A stretch of DNA of 64,000 nt from JBBROS01 sp965217935. GTDB taxonomy: Bacteria > Pseudomonadota > Alphaproteobacteria > Acetobacterales > Acetobacteraceae. How positions within the stretch are numbered: the first letter of the stretch is position 1; every line of letters begins with the position of its first letter. A program made the position numbers and the translations under genes. This document shows positions 41,562 to 49,224 of the stretch, one piece after another. Where the stretch lies: the NCBI GenBank assembly GCA_965217935.1, contig OZ244581.1:2790001-2854000 (forward strand), written 5' to 3'. The notes under the pieces were generated by a model. That model worked only from the letters and a program-made list of their open reading frames with translations, was not told the origin of the DNA and did not search any database.

Positions 41562-42744
41562 GGCTCGTTCGGACGCAACCGTTTCGAACCGGTCAGGCGA
41601 ACGAGCCCTAAGCCCTTCTTTCGCCGGGCAGCTTTATCGGCGTGCTGCCGCACGTGTTGCCGATGCTGTCCCTAGGCTCGAGCGGCGGGCGCAGGCGTCG
41701 CGGTTCTGGTTCTACGCATCGCCGCTGCTTGCGGTGGCGCTGTCGGCGGCAGGCTCCGCGCTGCTGTTCGCGGCTTTGGGGCAGAATCCGGCGGAGGCGT
41801 TGCGCATCATGGTGTTCACGCCGCTGGCCACGACCTACGGGCTGGCGGAGCTGGGGCTGAAGGCGACGCCGCTGCTGCTGTGCGCCATCGGCATCGCCGT
41901 GGGCGTGCGGGCGAACGTGTGGAACATCGGGGCGGAGGGGCAGTTCACCATCGGGGCGATCACGGGCGGCGGGGTGGCGCTGGCGTTCGGCGATGCGGGC
42001 GGATGGTACGTGCTGCCGCTGATGCTGGCGGCCGGGGTGCTGGGCGGGCTAGCGTGGGCGGCGGTGGCGGCGTTCCTGCGCACCCGGTTCAACGCGCATG
42101 AGATCCTGACGACGCTGATGCTCACGTACGTGGCGCTGCATCTGCTCGGCTACCTCGTGCACGGGCCTTGGAAGGACCCGGAGGGGTTCAGCTTCCCGCA
42201 ATCGCGGCAGTTCGCGGCCGATGCGTTGCTGCCGGCGCTCGTGCCCGGCACGCGGCTGACGGTGGCGGCCGTGTTCGCGCTGCTGTCGGCGCCGTGCGCG
42301 GCGGTGCTGCTGGGCAGGACGTGGGCGGGCTACCGGATGCGGGTGGTGGGCCTGGCCCCGGAGGCGGCGCGGTATGCCGGGTTCAGCGCGCAGGCGGCGG
42401 TCTGGACCGGGCTGCTGGTGAGCGGCGGCCTGGCGGGACTGGCCGGGGTGTGCGAGGTGGCGGGGCCGATTGGCCAGCTCACGCCGGTGATCTCGCCCGG
42501 ATACGGGTTTGCCGCGATCATCGTGGCGTTCCTCGGGCGGCTGCACCCGGTCGGCATCGTGTTCGCGAGCCTGCTGATGGCGCTGCTCTACCTGGGCGGC
42601 GAGCAACTGCAGATCACCTTGCAACTGCCGTTGGCGGCGACGGGGGTCGTGCAAGGGATGCTGCTGTTCATGCTGCTGGCGACCGACGTGCTGGTTGCGT
42701 TCCGGTTGCGGGCGGCGGACGCCCCGGCGGTCCGGCATGCTTGA
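41551..42744 (+). CDS. Nucleoside-type ABC transporter permease (N-terminus lengthened by a repeat)
   Basis: This 397-residue inner-membrane permease of the BPD/RbsC-like family has about 8-10 helices, with LKATPLLLCAIGIAVGVRAN and NVWNIGAEGQFTIGAI typical of BMP-linked transporters. ATG 41551 overlaps the ATPase gene by 11 bp and is the only usable in-frame start before the first helix (FWFYASPLLAVALSAAG). Residues about 4-41 are encoded by element C2; deleting the 114 bp leaves MPPRLERRAQASRFWF, a normal-looking N-terminus. The extension is predicted to be cytosolic. Confidence 0.9.
   Translation: MPPRARSDATVSNRSGERALSPSFAGQLYRRAAARVADAVPRLERRAQASRFWFYASPLLAVALSAAGSALLFAALGQNPAEALRIMVFTPLATTYGLAELGLKATPLLLCAIGIAVGVRANVWNIGAEGQFTIGAITGGGVALAFGDAGGWYVLPLMLAAGVLGGLAWAAVAAFLRTRFNAHEILTTLMLTYVALHLLGYLVHGPWKDPEGFSFPQSRQFAADALLPALVPGTRLTVAAVFALLSAPCAAVLLGRTWAGYRMRVVGLAPEAARYAGFSAQAAVWTGLLVSGGLAGLAGVCEVAGPIGQLTPVISPGYGFAAIIVAFLGRLHPVGIVFASLLMALLYLGGEQLQITLQLPLAATGVVQGMLLFMLLATDVLVAFRLRAADAPAVRHA
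41559..41674 (+). repeat. Family C element, copy C2 (116 nt), in frame in a permease gene
   Basis: TA at 41559-41560 and 41673-41674, with C (41558) and G (41675) outside; removal restores CTAG. Terminal inverted repeat TAGGG/CCCTA. The net insertion of 114 nt is a multiple of three and has no stop in the permease frame. The left TA is also part of the TAG stop of the preceding ATPase gene, whose product is unchanged. Confidence 0.88.
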
Positions 42745-43666
42745 CGGGGCGTTCGTCGTCGGCGTGCTGGTCGCGACGGCGCGGGCGGCGACGCCCTTGG
42801 TGCTGGCGGGCTTCGGCGAACTGGTGACGGAGCGGGCAGGGGTCCTCAACCTCGGCGTCGAGGGCACGATGCTGGTGGGGGCGGTTTGCGCGGTGATCGG
42901 CACGGTATCGACCGGGCACGCGGCGGCGGGGCTGCTGTGCGCGATGGCGGGCGGGGCGGCGATGAGCCTGCTGTTCGGGGTCCTGACCCTGTATTTCCTG
43001 GCCAACCAGGTGGCGACCGGGCTGGCCCTGACGATCTTCGGCGCCGGGCTGTCGGCGTTGCTGGGCGTCGGCTACGTGGGGCAGCCGCTGCCCGGCTTGG
43101 CGACCTCGCTGTTCCCGGGCCTGGCGCAAGCCTCGCCGGTGGCGCAGCAGTTGATGCTGCTCGATCCCTTGGTTTGGCTGGCGGCGGCGATGCCGTTCGC
43201 GGTCGGCTGGTTCCTGTATCGGACGCGGGCCGGGCTTGCCTTGCGCTCCGTGGGCGAATCGCACGAGGTGGCCCATGCGCTCGGTTATCCGGTGCTGCGC
43301 ATCCGGCTGCTGGCGGTGCTGTTCGGCGGCGCGATGAGCGGCTTGGCGGGGGCGTCGCTCAGCCTCGCCTACACGCCGATGTGGACCGAGAACATGGTGG
43401 CCGGGCGCGGCTGGATCGCCCTGGCGCTGGTGGTGTTCTCGACCTGGCAGCCGTTGTGGCTGATGCTGGGGGCGCTGCTGTTCGGGTTCGTGACGATCGC
43501 GCAGTTCCAGGCCGAGGGGCTGGGGCTCGACGTCTCGCCGGACCTGCTGGCGATGCTGCCCTACGTCGCGACGATCGTCGTGCTCGTGCTGATCTCGCGC
43601 GATGCCGCCCGATTGAAGCTGAGCGCGCCCTCGGCGCTCGGCAAGCCGTTTCATCCGACGACCTGA
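42737..43666 (+). CDS. Nucleoside-type ABC transporter permease, second subunit
   Basis: This 309-residue permease has the paired-subunit hallmark LVTERAGVLNLGVEGTMLVG and a later AGASLSLAYTPMWTENMVAG. ATG 42737 overlaps the first permease by 8 bp; the longer in-frame start at 42695 would place extra polar residues before the first helix. With the other permease it forms the transmembrane channel of the importer. Confidence 0.92.
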   Translation: MLDGAFVVGVLVATARAATPLVLAGFGELVTERAGVLNLGVEGTMLVGAVCAVIGTVSTGHAAAGLLCAMAGGAAMSLLFGVLTLYFLANQVATGLALTIFGAGLSALLGVGYVGQPLPGLATSLFPGLAQASPVAQQLMLLDPLVWLAAAMPFAVGWFLYRTRAGLALRSVGESHEVAHALGYPVLRIRLLAVLFGGAMSGLAGASLSLAYTPMWTENMVAGRGWIALALVVFSTWQPLWLMLGALLFGFVTIAQFQAEGLGLDVSPDLLAMLPYVATIVVLVLISRDAARLKLSAPSALGKPFHPTT

Positions 43667-43678
43667 AGGAGTGCGAAC

Positions 43679-44758
43679 ATGGCCTTGATTTCCCGGCGGC
43701 CCTTGATCGGCGCCGCCCTGGCAGCGCCCGCGGCGCTTGCGTTCCGCGGCAGCCGGGCGGCGGAGCCGTTGCGCGCGGCCTGGATGTATGTGTCGCCCGT
43801 CGGCGAGGCCGGCTGGAGCTACCAGCACGATCTCGGGCGGCGCGCCGTCGAGGCGGCGATGGGCGAGGCGGTCAAGACCAGCTACGTCGAGAACGTGAGC
43901 GAGGGGGCGGATGCCGAGCGGGTGATCCGCAGCCTGGCGGCGGGCGGCAACAAGCTGGTGTTCACCACGTCGTTCGGGTTCATGAACCCGACGATCAAGG
44001 TGGCGCAGGCGTTCCCGAAGACCGATTTCGAGCATTGCACCGGGTACAAGCGGGCGGCGAACGTGGGCACCTATTCGGCCCGGTTCTATCAGGGGCGGAC
44101 CTTGAGCGGCACGATTGCCGGGCACATGACCAAGAGCCGCGTGATCGGCTACGTGGCGGCGTTCCCGATCCCGGAGGTGGTGCGGGGGATCAACGCCTTC
44201 ACCTTGGCCGCGCAGGCGGTGCGGCCGGACGTGGCGGTGAAGGTGATCTTCACGTCGTCGTGGTTCGACCCGGGCAAGGAACGGGCGGCGGCGGATACGC
44301 TGATGGGCCAGGGGGCGGACCTCGTGACCCACCATACCGACAGCACGGCGGTGGTGCAGGCGGGCGAGGAGAAGGGCGTCTGGACGATCGGCTACAACTC
44401 CGACCTGTCCCGCTTCGGTCCCAAGACCTGCCTGACCTCGATCGTGATGGATTGGGATGGCTACTACGTCGGCCGGGTGAAGGCGGCGATGGACGGGAGT
44501 TGGACGCCGACCGACACCTGGGGCGGGGTTCGCGAAGGCATGGTCGTCATGGCGCCGCTGAACACCGCCGTGCCTGAAGAGGCGGCGGCGGCGATGAAGG
44601 CGCAGGACGCCGAGATGAAGGCGGGCAAGCTGCCGCCGTTCAAGGGGCCGATCAAGGACCAGTCCGGCAAGGAGCGGGTGGCTGCGGGGGCGCCGCTCGG
44701 GGATAAGGAGATCCTGTCGATGAACTGGTTCGTGCAAGGAGTTCAGGGCAAGGCCTGA
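43679..44758 (+). CDS. BMP-family ABC transporter substrate-binding protein
   Basis: This 359-residue periplasmic receptor of the basic membrane protein/Med family binds nucleosides or purines in known members. The signal ISRRPLIGAALAAPAALAF has a twin arginine and ends near SRAAEP; no lipobox cysteine is seen, so it is probably soluble and possibly Tat-exported. Typical stretches are GEAGWSYQHDLGRRAVEAAM and GFMNPTIKVAQAFPKTDFEH. AAGGAG lies 7 nt before the ATG. It closes the importer operon. Confidence 0.9.
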   Translation: MALISRRPLIGAALAAPAALAFRGSRAAEPLRAAWMYVSPVGEAGWSYQHDLGRRAVEAAMGEAVKTSYVENVSEGADAERVIRSLAAGGNKLVFTTSFGFMNPTIKVAQAFPKTDFEHCTGYKRAANVGTYSARFYQGRTLSGTIAGHMTKSRVIGYVAAFPIPEVVRGINAFTLAAQAVRPDVAVKVIFTSSWFDPGKERAAADTLMGQGADLVTHHTDSTAVVQAGEEKGVWTIGYNSDLSRFGPKTCLTSIVMDWDGYYVGRVKAAMDGSWTPTDTWGGVREGMVVMAPLNTAVPEEAAAAMKAQDAEMKAGKLPPFKGPIKDQSGKERVAAGAPLGDKEILSMNWFVQGVQGKA

Positions 44759-44791
44759 CCGGCAGGCGCCGGCCGCGGGCCTTGCCGGTAG

Positions 44792-45550
44792 TCAGGAGGG
44801 GAGGAAGCTCTGCACCAGGCTGCCGGACACCAGCCGCCAGCCATCGACCAGGACGAAGAAGATCAGCTTGAACGGCAACGAGACGGCGTTGGGCGGCAGC
44901 ATCATCATGCCGAGCGACATCAGCACGCTGCCGACGACGAGGTCGATCACCAGGAACGGCAGATAGAGCAGGAACCCCATCTCGAAGGCCCGGCGCATCT
45001 CCCCGATCATGAAGGCGGGGACGAGGGCGCGCCACGTGGTTTTCGATGCATTCTCGGCCGGCGGCAGCCCGCCCAGGTCCTGGAACAGTTGCAGGTCGGC
45101 GCCGCGGACGTTGCCGGCCATGAAGCGGTGGAACGGGTTGGCGACGAGCTCAAGCCCCTTCATCTCGCTCACCTGCCCGGCGGTCATCGGCACGACGCCC
45201 TGGGTCCAGGCCTGCTCGAGGGTGGGCTGCATGACGAAGAAGGTGAGGAACAGCGCCAAGCCGATCAGCACGGTGTTGGGCGGCGTGCCCTGGGCGCCGA
45301 CCGCGCTGCGCAGGAGCGACAGGACGATGATGATGCGGGTGAAGGCGGTGCCCATGACCAGCAGGCTCGGCGCCAGGGACAGCACGGTCACCAGGGCGGT
45401 GATCTGCACGAGCCTGCCCGTGGCGCCCGCCTCGCCGGACGCGCCGAGATCGACCGTCACGGATTGCGCGTGAGCGGCGTCCGGCCATGCCAGCAACGCG
45501 ACGCCCGCCAGGGCGCACAGGGCAAGGAGCTTGATCAGCCGGGGGATCAT
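44792..45550 (-). CDS. fliP: Flagellar export apparatus protein FliP
   Basis: This 252-residue inner-membrane protein has a signal peptide, then LVTVLSLAPSLLVMGTAFTR and IIIVLSLLRSAVGAQGTPPN, and a conserved C-terminal LPPNAVSLPFKLIFFVLVDG. It forms the core of the flagellar type III export gate. ATG 45550 overlaps the fliO stop (ATGA). No fliQ or fliR follows: the next gene downstream is the convergent BMP operon, so the pair is detached from the main flagellar cluster. Confidence 0.94.
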   Translation of the reverse strand: MIPRLIKLLALCALAGVALLAWPDAAHAQSVTVDLGASGEAGATGRLVQITALVTVLSLAPSLLVMGTAFTRIIIVLSLLRSAVGAQGTPPNTVLIGLALFLTFFVMQPTLEQAWTQGVVPMTAGQVSEMKGLELVANPFHRFMAGNVRGADLQLFQDLGGLPPAENASKTTWRALVPAFMIGEMRRAFEMGFLLYLPFLVIDLVVGSVLMSLGMMMLPPNAVSLPFKLIFFVLVDGWRLVSGSLVQSFLPS

Positions 45551-45834
45551 GCGCCGGCCTCCGGCGTTTGGCCGCCGGGCGCGTCCGGCAGCCATCCGGC
45601 GACGTGCTCGGTCGTGCCGCCGGTCAGGATCAGCAGCTCCCGGCCGTCGCAGCGGACGATGTGCAGGCGGCGGACGCGATCCAGCACCAGGGTGTCCCGC
45701 AAGGCGAGGCGCCCGGCGGCGGGCTGACGCACCAAGCCGGTTTTCTTGGCGGCTTGGGCGGCGAAGAGGATCAGGCCGAGGACGATTGCCAGTGCGGCAA
45801 CGCCCGTCAGCATCGAGTTGAATGGAATGTTCAT
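45547..45834 (-). CDS. fliO: Flagellar biosynthesis protein FliO
   Basis: This 95-residue protein has one N-terminal membrane helix (about 8-26) followed by a small cytosolic FliO domain (LALRDTLVLDRVRRLHIVRC and RELLILTGG). FliO assists assembly of the FliP ring. It is coupled to fliP by a 4-bp overlap and lies 38 bp after an unnamed small gene, which is likely in the same operon. Confidence 0.85.
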   Translation of the reverse strand: MNIPFNSMLTGVAALAIVLGLILFAAQAAKKTGLVRQPAAGRLALRDTLVLDRVRRLHIVRCDGRELLILTGGTTEHVAGWLPDAPGGQTPEAGA

Positions 45835-45872
45835 CGTTCGGCCTTTTGCCGGTGGATCTGTTCTGGGACTGC

Positions 45873-46145
45873 TTAAGGCATGGCTTGCTGGATCGCCTGC
45901 CTGAGACCGGTCAGCATTTCCATTAGCTTGACGAGGGCAGGGCGCATGGCGGCGCCGGTTTCGAGCGGAAGGTCAAGCGCCTGGGCGCAGAGGCGTCCGG
46001 CCATGCCATCGAGGCCGGCGAGGTCGACCTCTCGGCCGGAGGCGGCGAGTTCCTTGGCGATGGCGACCGTGCTCGTTACCTGTTGCAGCAACGCCGCTGC
46101 GGCGGGCGGGATGGTCGCGGCCAAATCTGATGCGGGGGGCGGCAT
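45873..46145 (-). CDS. Unknown 90-aa protein upstream of fliO
   Basis: I do not recognise this protein. It is alpha-helical and Ala/Leu-rich with no membrane segment (AAALLQQVTSTVAIAKELAA; VKLMEMLTGLRQAIQQAM). It is the first gene of the minus-strand run leading to fliO and fliP, so a role in flagellar assembly (small chaperone or regulator) is possible. The evidence is only position and the open frame. Confidence 0.6.
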   Translation of the reverse strand: MPPPASDLAATIPPAAAALLQQVTSTVAIAKELAASGREVDLAGLDGMAGRLCAQALDLPLETGAAMRPALVKLMEMLTGLRQAIQQAMP

Positions 46146-46204
46146 GGCCCCACCATGAGGGCGAAAGGTTAACGAAGCCTTTCGTGCCGCTGATTGGTTT
46201 TGTT

Positions 46205-46303
46205 CAGACCTTTGTCGTCCTGACCGTGTCAGGGCGACAAGGGTCTAACGCTGATCTGGACTGGCAATTGACGCCCTGACACGGTCAGGGCGATTGCAGT
46301 CTA
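46205..46303 (-). repeat. Family B element, full copy B6 (about 99 nt)
   Basis: Two hairpins of family B (GTCGTCCTGACCGTGTCAGGGCGAC and ACGCCCTGACACGGTCAGGGCG) flank an internal TA at 46248-46249 and a CGCTGATCTGGACTGG spacer. The right TA (46302-46303) is within the TAG stop of the lipoprotein gene on the minus strand. The left border reads CA, probably a mutated TA. Confidence 0.78.
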
Positions 46304-46753
46304 AGGCGAGACCGCCGTCCCCGGCTTTGCTGATTGCGGCGGGGACGCGTTGACGGACACGTTCAGCGTCGCGTCCGCGGCTCCGTTCTCGCGCGGGCGG
46401 AGCGCCACGGCGAAGCGGTCCGGCCCCGAATACTGCTCGTTCGGGGTGTATTCGACGCGGGTCTTGCCGAACGTCCGCTGGATAAGGAGCCGTCCGCGCT
46501 CGGGCCGGGTGCGGACGAGGCCGAGCAGGAATGGCTGCCCATCGTTCTCCGTCACGTGGACGGAGCACCAGCCGTCGTTGCTCATGGAGATCGCCGCATC
46601 GCCCGCAGCCCCCGGGGCCAATTGGAGCGTCGGCCCGTCGCACGTCGTCGCCATCCCGGCCAGATCCTCGGTCTCGGCCGGACCCTGCGGCTTCTTCGCG
46701 CAGCCCTGGAGGACCAGGAGGATGGACGCGATCGCGAGTAGATACCTGTTCAA
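46301..46753 (-). CDS. Hypothetical lipoprotein (150 aa)
   Basis: The signal peptide MNRYLLAIASILLVLQGC ends in a lipobox cysteine (residue 18), so the mature protein should be anchored to the envelope. The body has beta-rich sequence (RTFGKTRVEYTPNEQYSGPD) and a disordered Pro/Ala tail. I recognise no family. Its TAG stop is formed with the TA of element B6. Confidence 0.65.
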   Translation of the reverse strand: MNRYLLAIASILLVLQGCAKKPQGPAETEDLAGMATTCDGPTLQLAPGAAGDAAISMSNDGWCSVHVTENDGQPFLLGLVRTRPERGRLLIQRTFGKTRVEYTPNEQYSGPDRFAVALRPRENGAADATLNVSVNASPPQSAKPGTAVSP

Positions 46754-46871
46754 CTAGACGCTCCTGATAAGCCCGGCGGCGTTGCTGCCACAGCGAGGCG
46801 CTGCCGCCAAGGGGACGCCAAGAGGACGGGCGGGCGCCGGACGCGCCAAATGCCGTTGACGCGGCCGGCTT

Positions 46872-46905
46872 GGGGCTTGTTTGGAGGACAACCGCCGTGA
46901 CTCGC
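46872..46905 (+). repeat. Family C fragment
   Basis: GGGGCTTGTTTGGAGGACAACCGCCGTGACTCG resembles the left third of family C (GGGCTCGTTCGGAANNAACCGC). It has no TA borders left and lies 6 nt before element A5. It is probably a decayed copy. Confidence 0.5.
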
Positions 46906-46911
46906 AGCTCC

Positions 46912-47016
46912 TAAGCAGACATTCGTAGCTTGTGCCACGAATGTCTGCTTAGGAATGTTTGAAGACGCATCATGTTTCGCGTCGTGACGGCGAGCCGTCC
47001 TGCGAAATGATGCTTA
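46912..47016 (-). repeat. Family A element, copy A5 (105 nt)
   Basis: TA at 46912-46913 and 47015-47016, with C (46911) and G (47017) outside; CTAG is restored on removal. The long stem is CCTAAGCAGACATTCGT with its complement. The right TA is in the galM stop codon on the minus strand, which became TAA from a predicted ancestral TAG. Confidence 0.85.
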
Positions 47017-48048
47017 GTCAGGGCTGATGCCGAACTTGAAGACCGTGGCGCTCTCGAACGGCTGGCCCGGGCGCAAGACCACGGATGGAAAGCCGGGCTT
47101 GTTCGGGCTGTCTTGCAGGTGCTGCGCCTCAAGACAGACGCCGGCGGTTTGCCGGTATGTCTTGCCGGACGGCCCGGCCAGCGAGCCGGTCAGCATGTTG
47201 CCGGTATAGAGCTGCACCGAGGGGGCGGTGGACAGGACGGTCAGGCTGCGGCCGGTGGCAGGGTACCGCAGCGACGCGGCCTCGCGCAGGCCGGCGCCGG
47301 CGATGACGAAGCCGTGGTCGTAGCCGAGGGCTCGGGTGATTTGCGGGTCGGCGTCGCGCAGCCGCTCGCCGATCGCGCGCCGTTGGCGGAAGTCGAACGG
47401 GGTGCCGGCGACCGGGCGGAGCTCGCCGGTCGGGATGCTGCGGCCGTCGATCGGGGCGAAGGCGTCGGCGTTGATGGTCAGCTCATGCGTCTCGACCGAG
47501 CCGCTGCCTTCGCCGGCCAGGTTGAAATAGCTATGATTTGTCAGGTTGACGACGGTCGGCTTGTCCGTGTCCGCCTGGTAGCGGATCGTCAGGCCGGTTT
47601 CGTCCAGGGCGTAATGCACGGTTGCGCGCACGCGGCCCGGGAAGCCGTTGTCGTTGTCGGGACTGTGCAGCGTCATGGATGCATGTTGCGCGCCGCTGTC
47701 GATGAGCGACCACGCGCGTTTGCCGAAGCCGCCGGGTCCGCCGTGCAAGGTGTTGCCGCCATCGTTCTGCGGCAGGCTGTAGGCGACGCCGTCCAAGGTG
47801 AACTGCGCGCCCGCGATGCGGCCCGCATACCGGCCGGGCACCGCGCCGAAATGCGGGCTGTGCCGGACGTAGTCGTCGAGGGTTTCGAGGCCGAGGACGA
47901 CGTTGGCCGGAACGCCGCTTCGGTCAGGGGCCTCGATCGACTGGATCGCGGCGCCGTAAGTGATCAGGGCGATGCGGAGCGGCCCGGCCTCCAGCGTGAT
48001 CCGCTGGACTGGCTCGCCGTCGGGCATGCGTCCGAAGGTCTCGATCAC
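47014..48048 (-). CDS. galM: Aldose 1-epimerase (mutarotase)
   Basis: This 344-residue enzyme interconverts the alpha and beta anomers of galactose and other aldoses. It has the family blocks GRYAGRIAGAQFTLDGVAY, NTLHGGPGGFGKRAW, VNLTNHSYFNLAG with the catalytic His, and LEAQHLQDSPNKPGFPS containing the acid/base region. GTG 48048 is chosen because GGGAG lies 6 nt upstream; a longer frame reaches 48099. Its stop codon hosts element A5. It could feed sugar to the galactonate genes at 4-6 kb, by inference. Confidence 0.92.
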   Translation of the reverse strand: MIETFGRMPDGEPVQRITLEAGPLRIALITYGAAIQSIEAPDRSGVPANVVLGLETLDDYVRHSPHFGAVPGRYAGRIAGAQFTLDGVAYSLPQNDGGNTLHGGPGGFGKRAWSLIDSGAQHASMTLHSPDNDNGFPGRVRATVHYALDETGLTIRYQADTDKPTVVNLTNHSYFNLAGEGSGSVETHELTINADAFAPIDGRSIPTGELRPVAGTPFDFRQRRAIGERLRDADPQITRALGYDHGFVIAGAGLREAASLRYPATGRSLTVLSTAPSVQLYTGNMLTGSLAGPSGKTYRQTAGVCLEAQHLQDSPNKPGFPSVVLRPGQPFESATVFKFGISPD

Positions 48049-48251
48049 GATGGACTCCCGATTTCGTTGGGTTGGGCCTGCCTGCCGCCGGGCTTGCACC
48101 GGAATATCCGTACGGACGCCGGATATTGGGCCAGCAGACTTAACCGACTTCGGGCACGGTGTTCAACATCGCGTGGAGAAGGGTTATCGGCCGCGCGACG
48201 ATCCGTTTCCAAGAGCGCTGCGAGCCGCCGCAGGTATGGCCGACGCTGGCC

Positions 48252-49088
48252 TTAATGGCGGGGGCGGCTGCGTTGCAGGATGATGAACAGGCCGCCGATC
48301 GTCAGGATCGTGACCACGCCCATGACCTGCAACACCTTCTCGATGGCCAGGGTGTAGCGGCCGGTTGCGGCGTCGTAGTGGAAGCACAGCAGCAGGATCG
48401 GCGAGGCCGCCTGGGCGATGGCGCCCGTATTGGCCTGGCTGACCGCGGCGCGGAGGTCGCCGCCTGAGTAGCCGATGCCTTGCAGGTAACGGCTCACGGT
48501 TCCCGAGGGGGTCAACACCACGAGGCCGGCCGGGTGGAGGAACTGCTTGAACTCCGGGTCGTAGCGGGCGCGGAAGCCGACGGCCGAGGTGATGGCGGCA
48601 ATGGAGGGGGCGGGGCCGGTCAGGTAGTGCCAGCCTGCGCCGGTTGCGAAGGGGGCTTGCTCAAGGTCGGCTTTCTTGGCGTGGGCGGCGTCCTGCGGCG
48701 TTTCCGCCGGGTCGATCGACACCGAGATGAGGTCGTAGTCCTTGCCGCCTTCGAGGCCGCTCGTTTCGAGCGCCTTGAAGAGGTCGGCGCGGGTGATGCC
48801 GCAGAGGGCCGGGCAATGGAAGTAGCCCAGGTCGAGGATGACCGGCTGGCGCGTGATCAGGTCGCCGAGCTTCACTTCGCGGCCGGCTTCGTCGCGCAGC
48901 GCGGCGTCGAGCGGGGCCTGCGCGCCCGGGTGCATCTTCCAGGCGAAATCGGCGGGGTTTTCAGGCGCGCCGGGGCCGGCTGCACCCATCGTCAGCAAGG
49001 CCAGGCCGAGCAGGCAGGCGCGCAGGCGTGGCCGCACCGGCTTTGGCGCGAGGGTCTGGAGAGCTGGGCTGATCTGGCGCCGCATCAT
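48252..49088 (-). CDS. SCO1/SenC family copper chaperone
   Basis: This 278-residue thioredoxin-fold protein has the copper-binding CPALC motif in YFHCPALCGI and the conserved His in FLHPAGLVVL. Such proteins load the CuA site of cytochrome c oxidase. There is an N-terminal signal or anchor (RACLLGLALLTMGAAG) and an unusual extra C-terminal membrane helix (VLQVMGVVTILTIGGLFIIL), typical of the longer SCO variants. No cox genes are adjacent. Confidence 0.87.
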   Translation of the reverse strand: MMRRQISPALQTLAPKPVRPRLRACLLGLALLTMGAAGPGAPENPADFAWKMHPGAQAPLDAALRDEAGREVKLGDLITRQPVILDLGYFHCPALCGITRADLFKALETSGLEGGKDYDLISVSIDPAETPQDAAHAKKADLEQAPFATGAGWHYLTGPAPSIAAITSAVGFRARYDPEFKQFLHPAGLVVLTPSGTVSRYLQGIGYSGGDLRAAVSQANTGAIAQAASPILLLCFHYDAATGRYTLAIEKVLQVMGVVTILTIGGLFIILQRSRPRH

Positions 49089-49181
49089 GGGCAGATGGGG
49101 CGCGGGCCGGGAGTTGCCATCAACGCTTCGGGACATTCAGGAGGCGCGTGATGAACCAAAGCGATGGCTTTGTTTGGTGGC

Positions 49182-49208
49182 TTTGAAGACGCATTGTTAT
49201 GATGCTTA
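49182..49208 (-). repeat. Family A fragment with internal deletion
   Basis: TTTGAAGACGCAT and ATGATGCTTA match the two ends of the second hairpin of A5, with the hairpin loop deleted. It keeps its right TA (49207-49208). The adjacent ACCAAAGC/GCTTTG repeat may be what is left of the long stem. Confidence 0.55.
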
Positions 49209-49224
49209 GGCAAGGCTGCATCGG

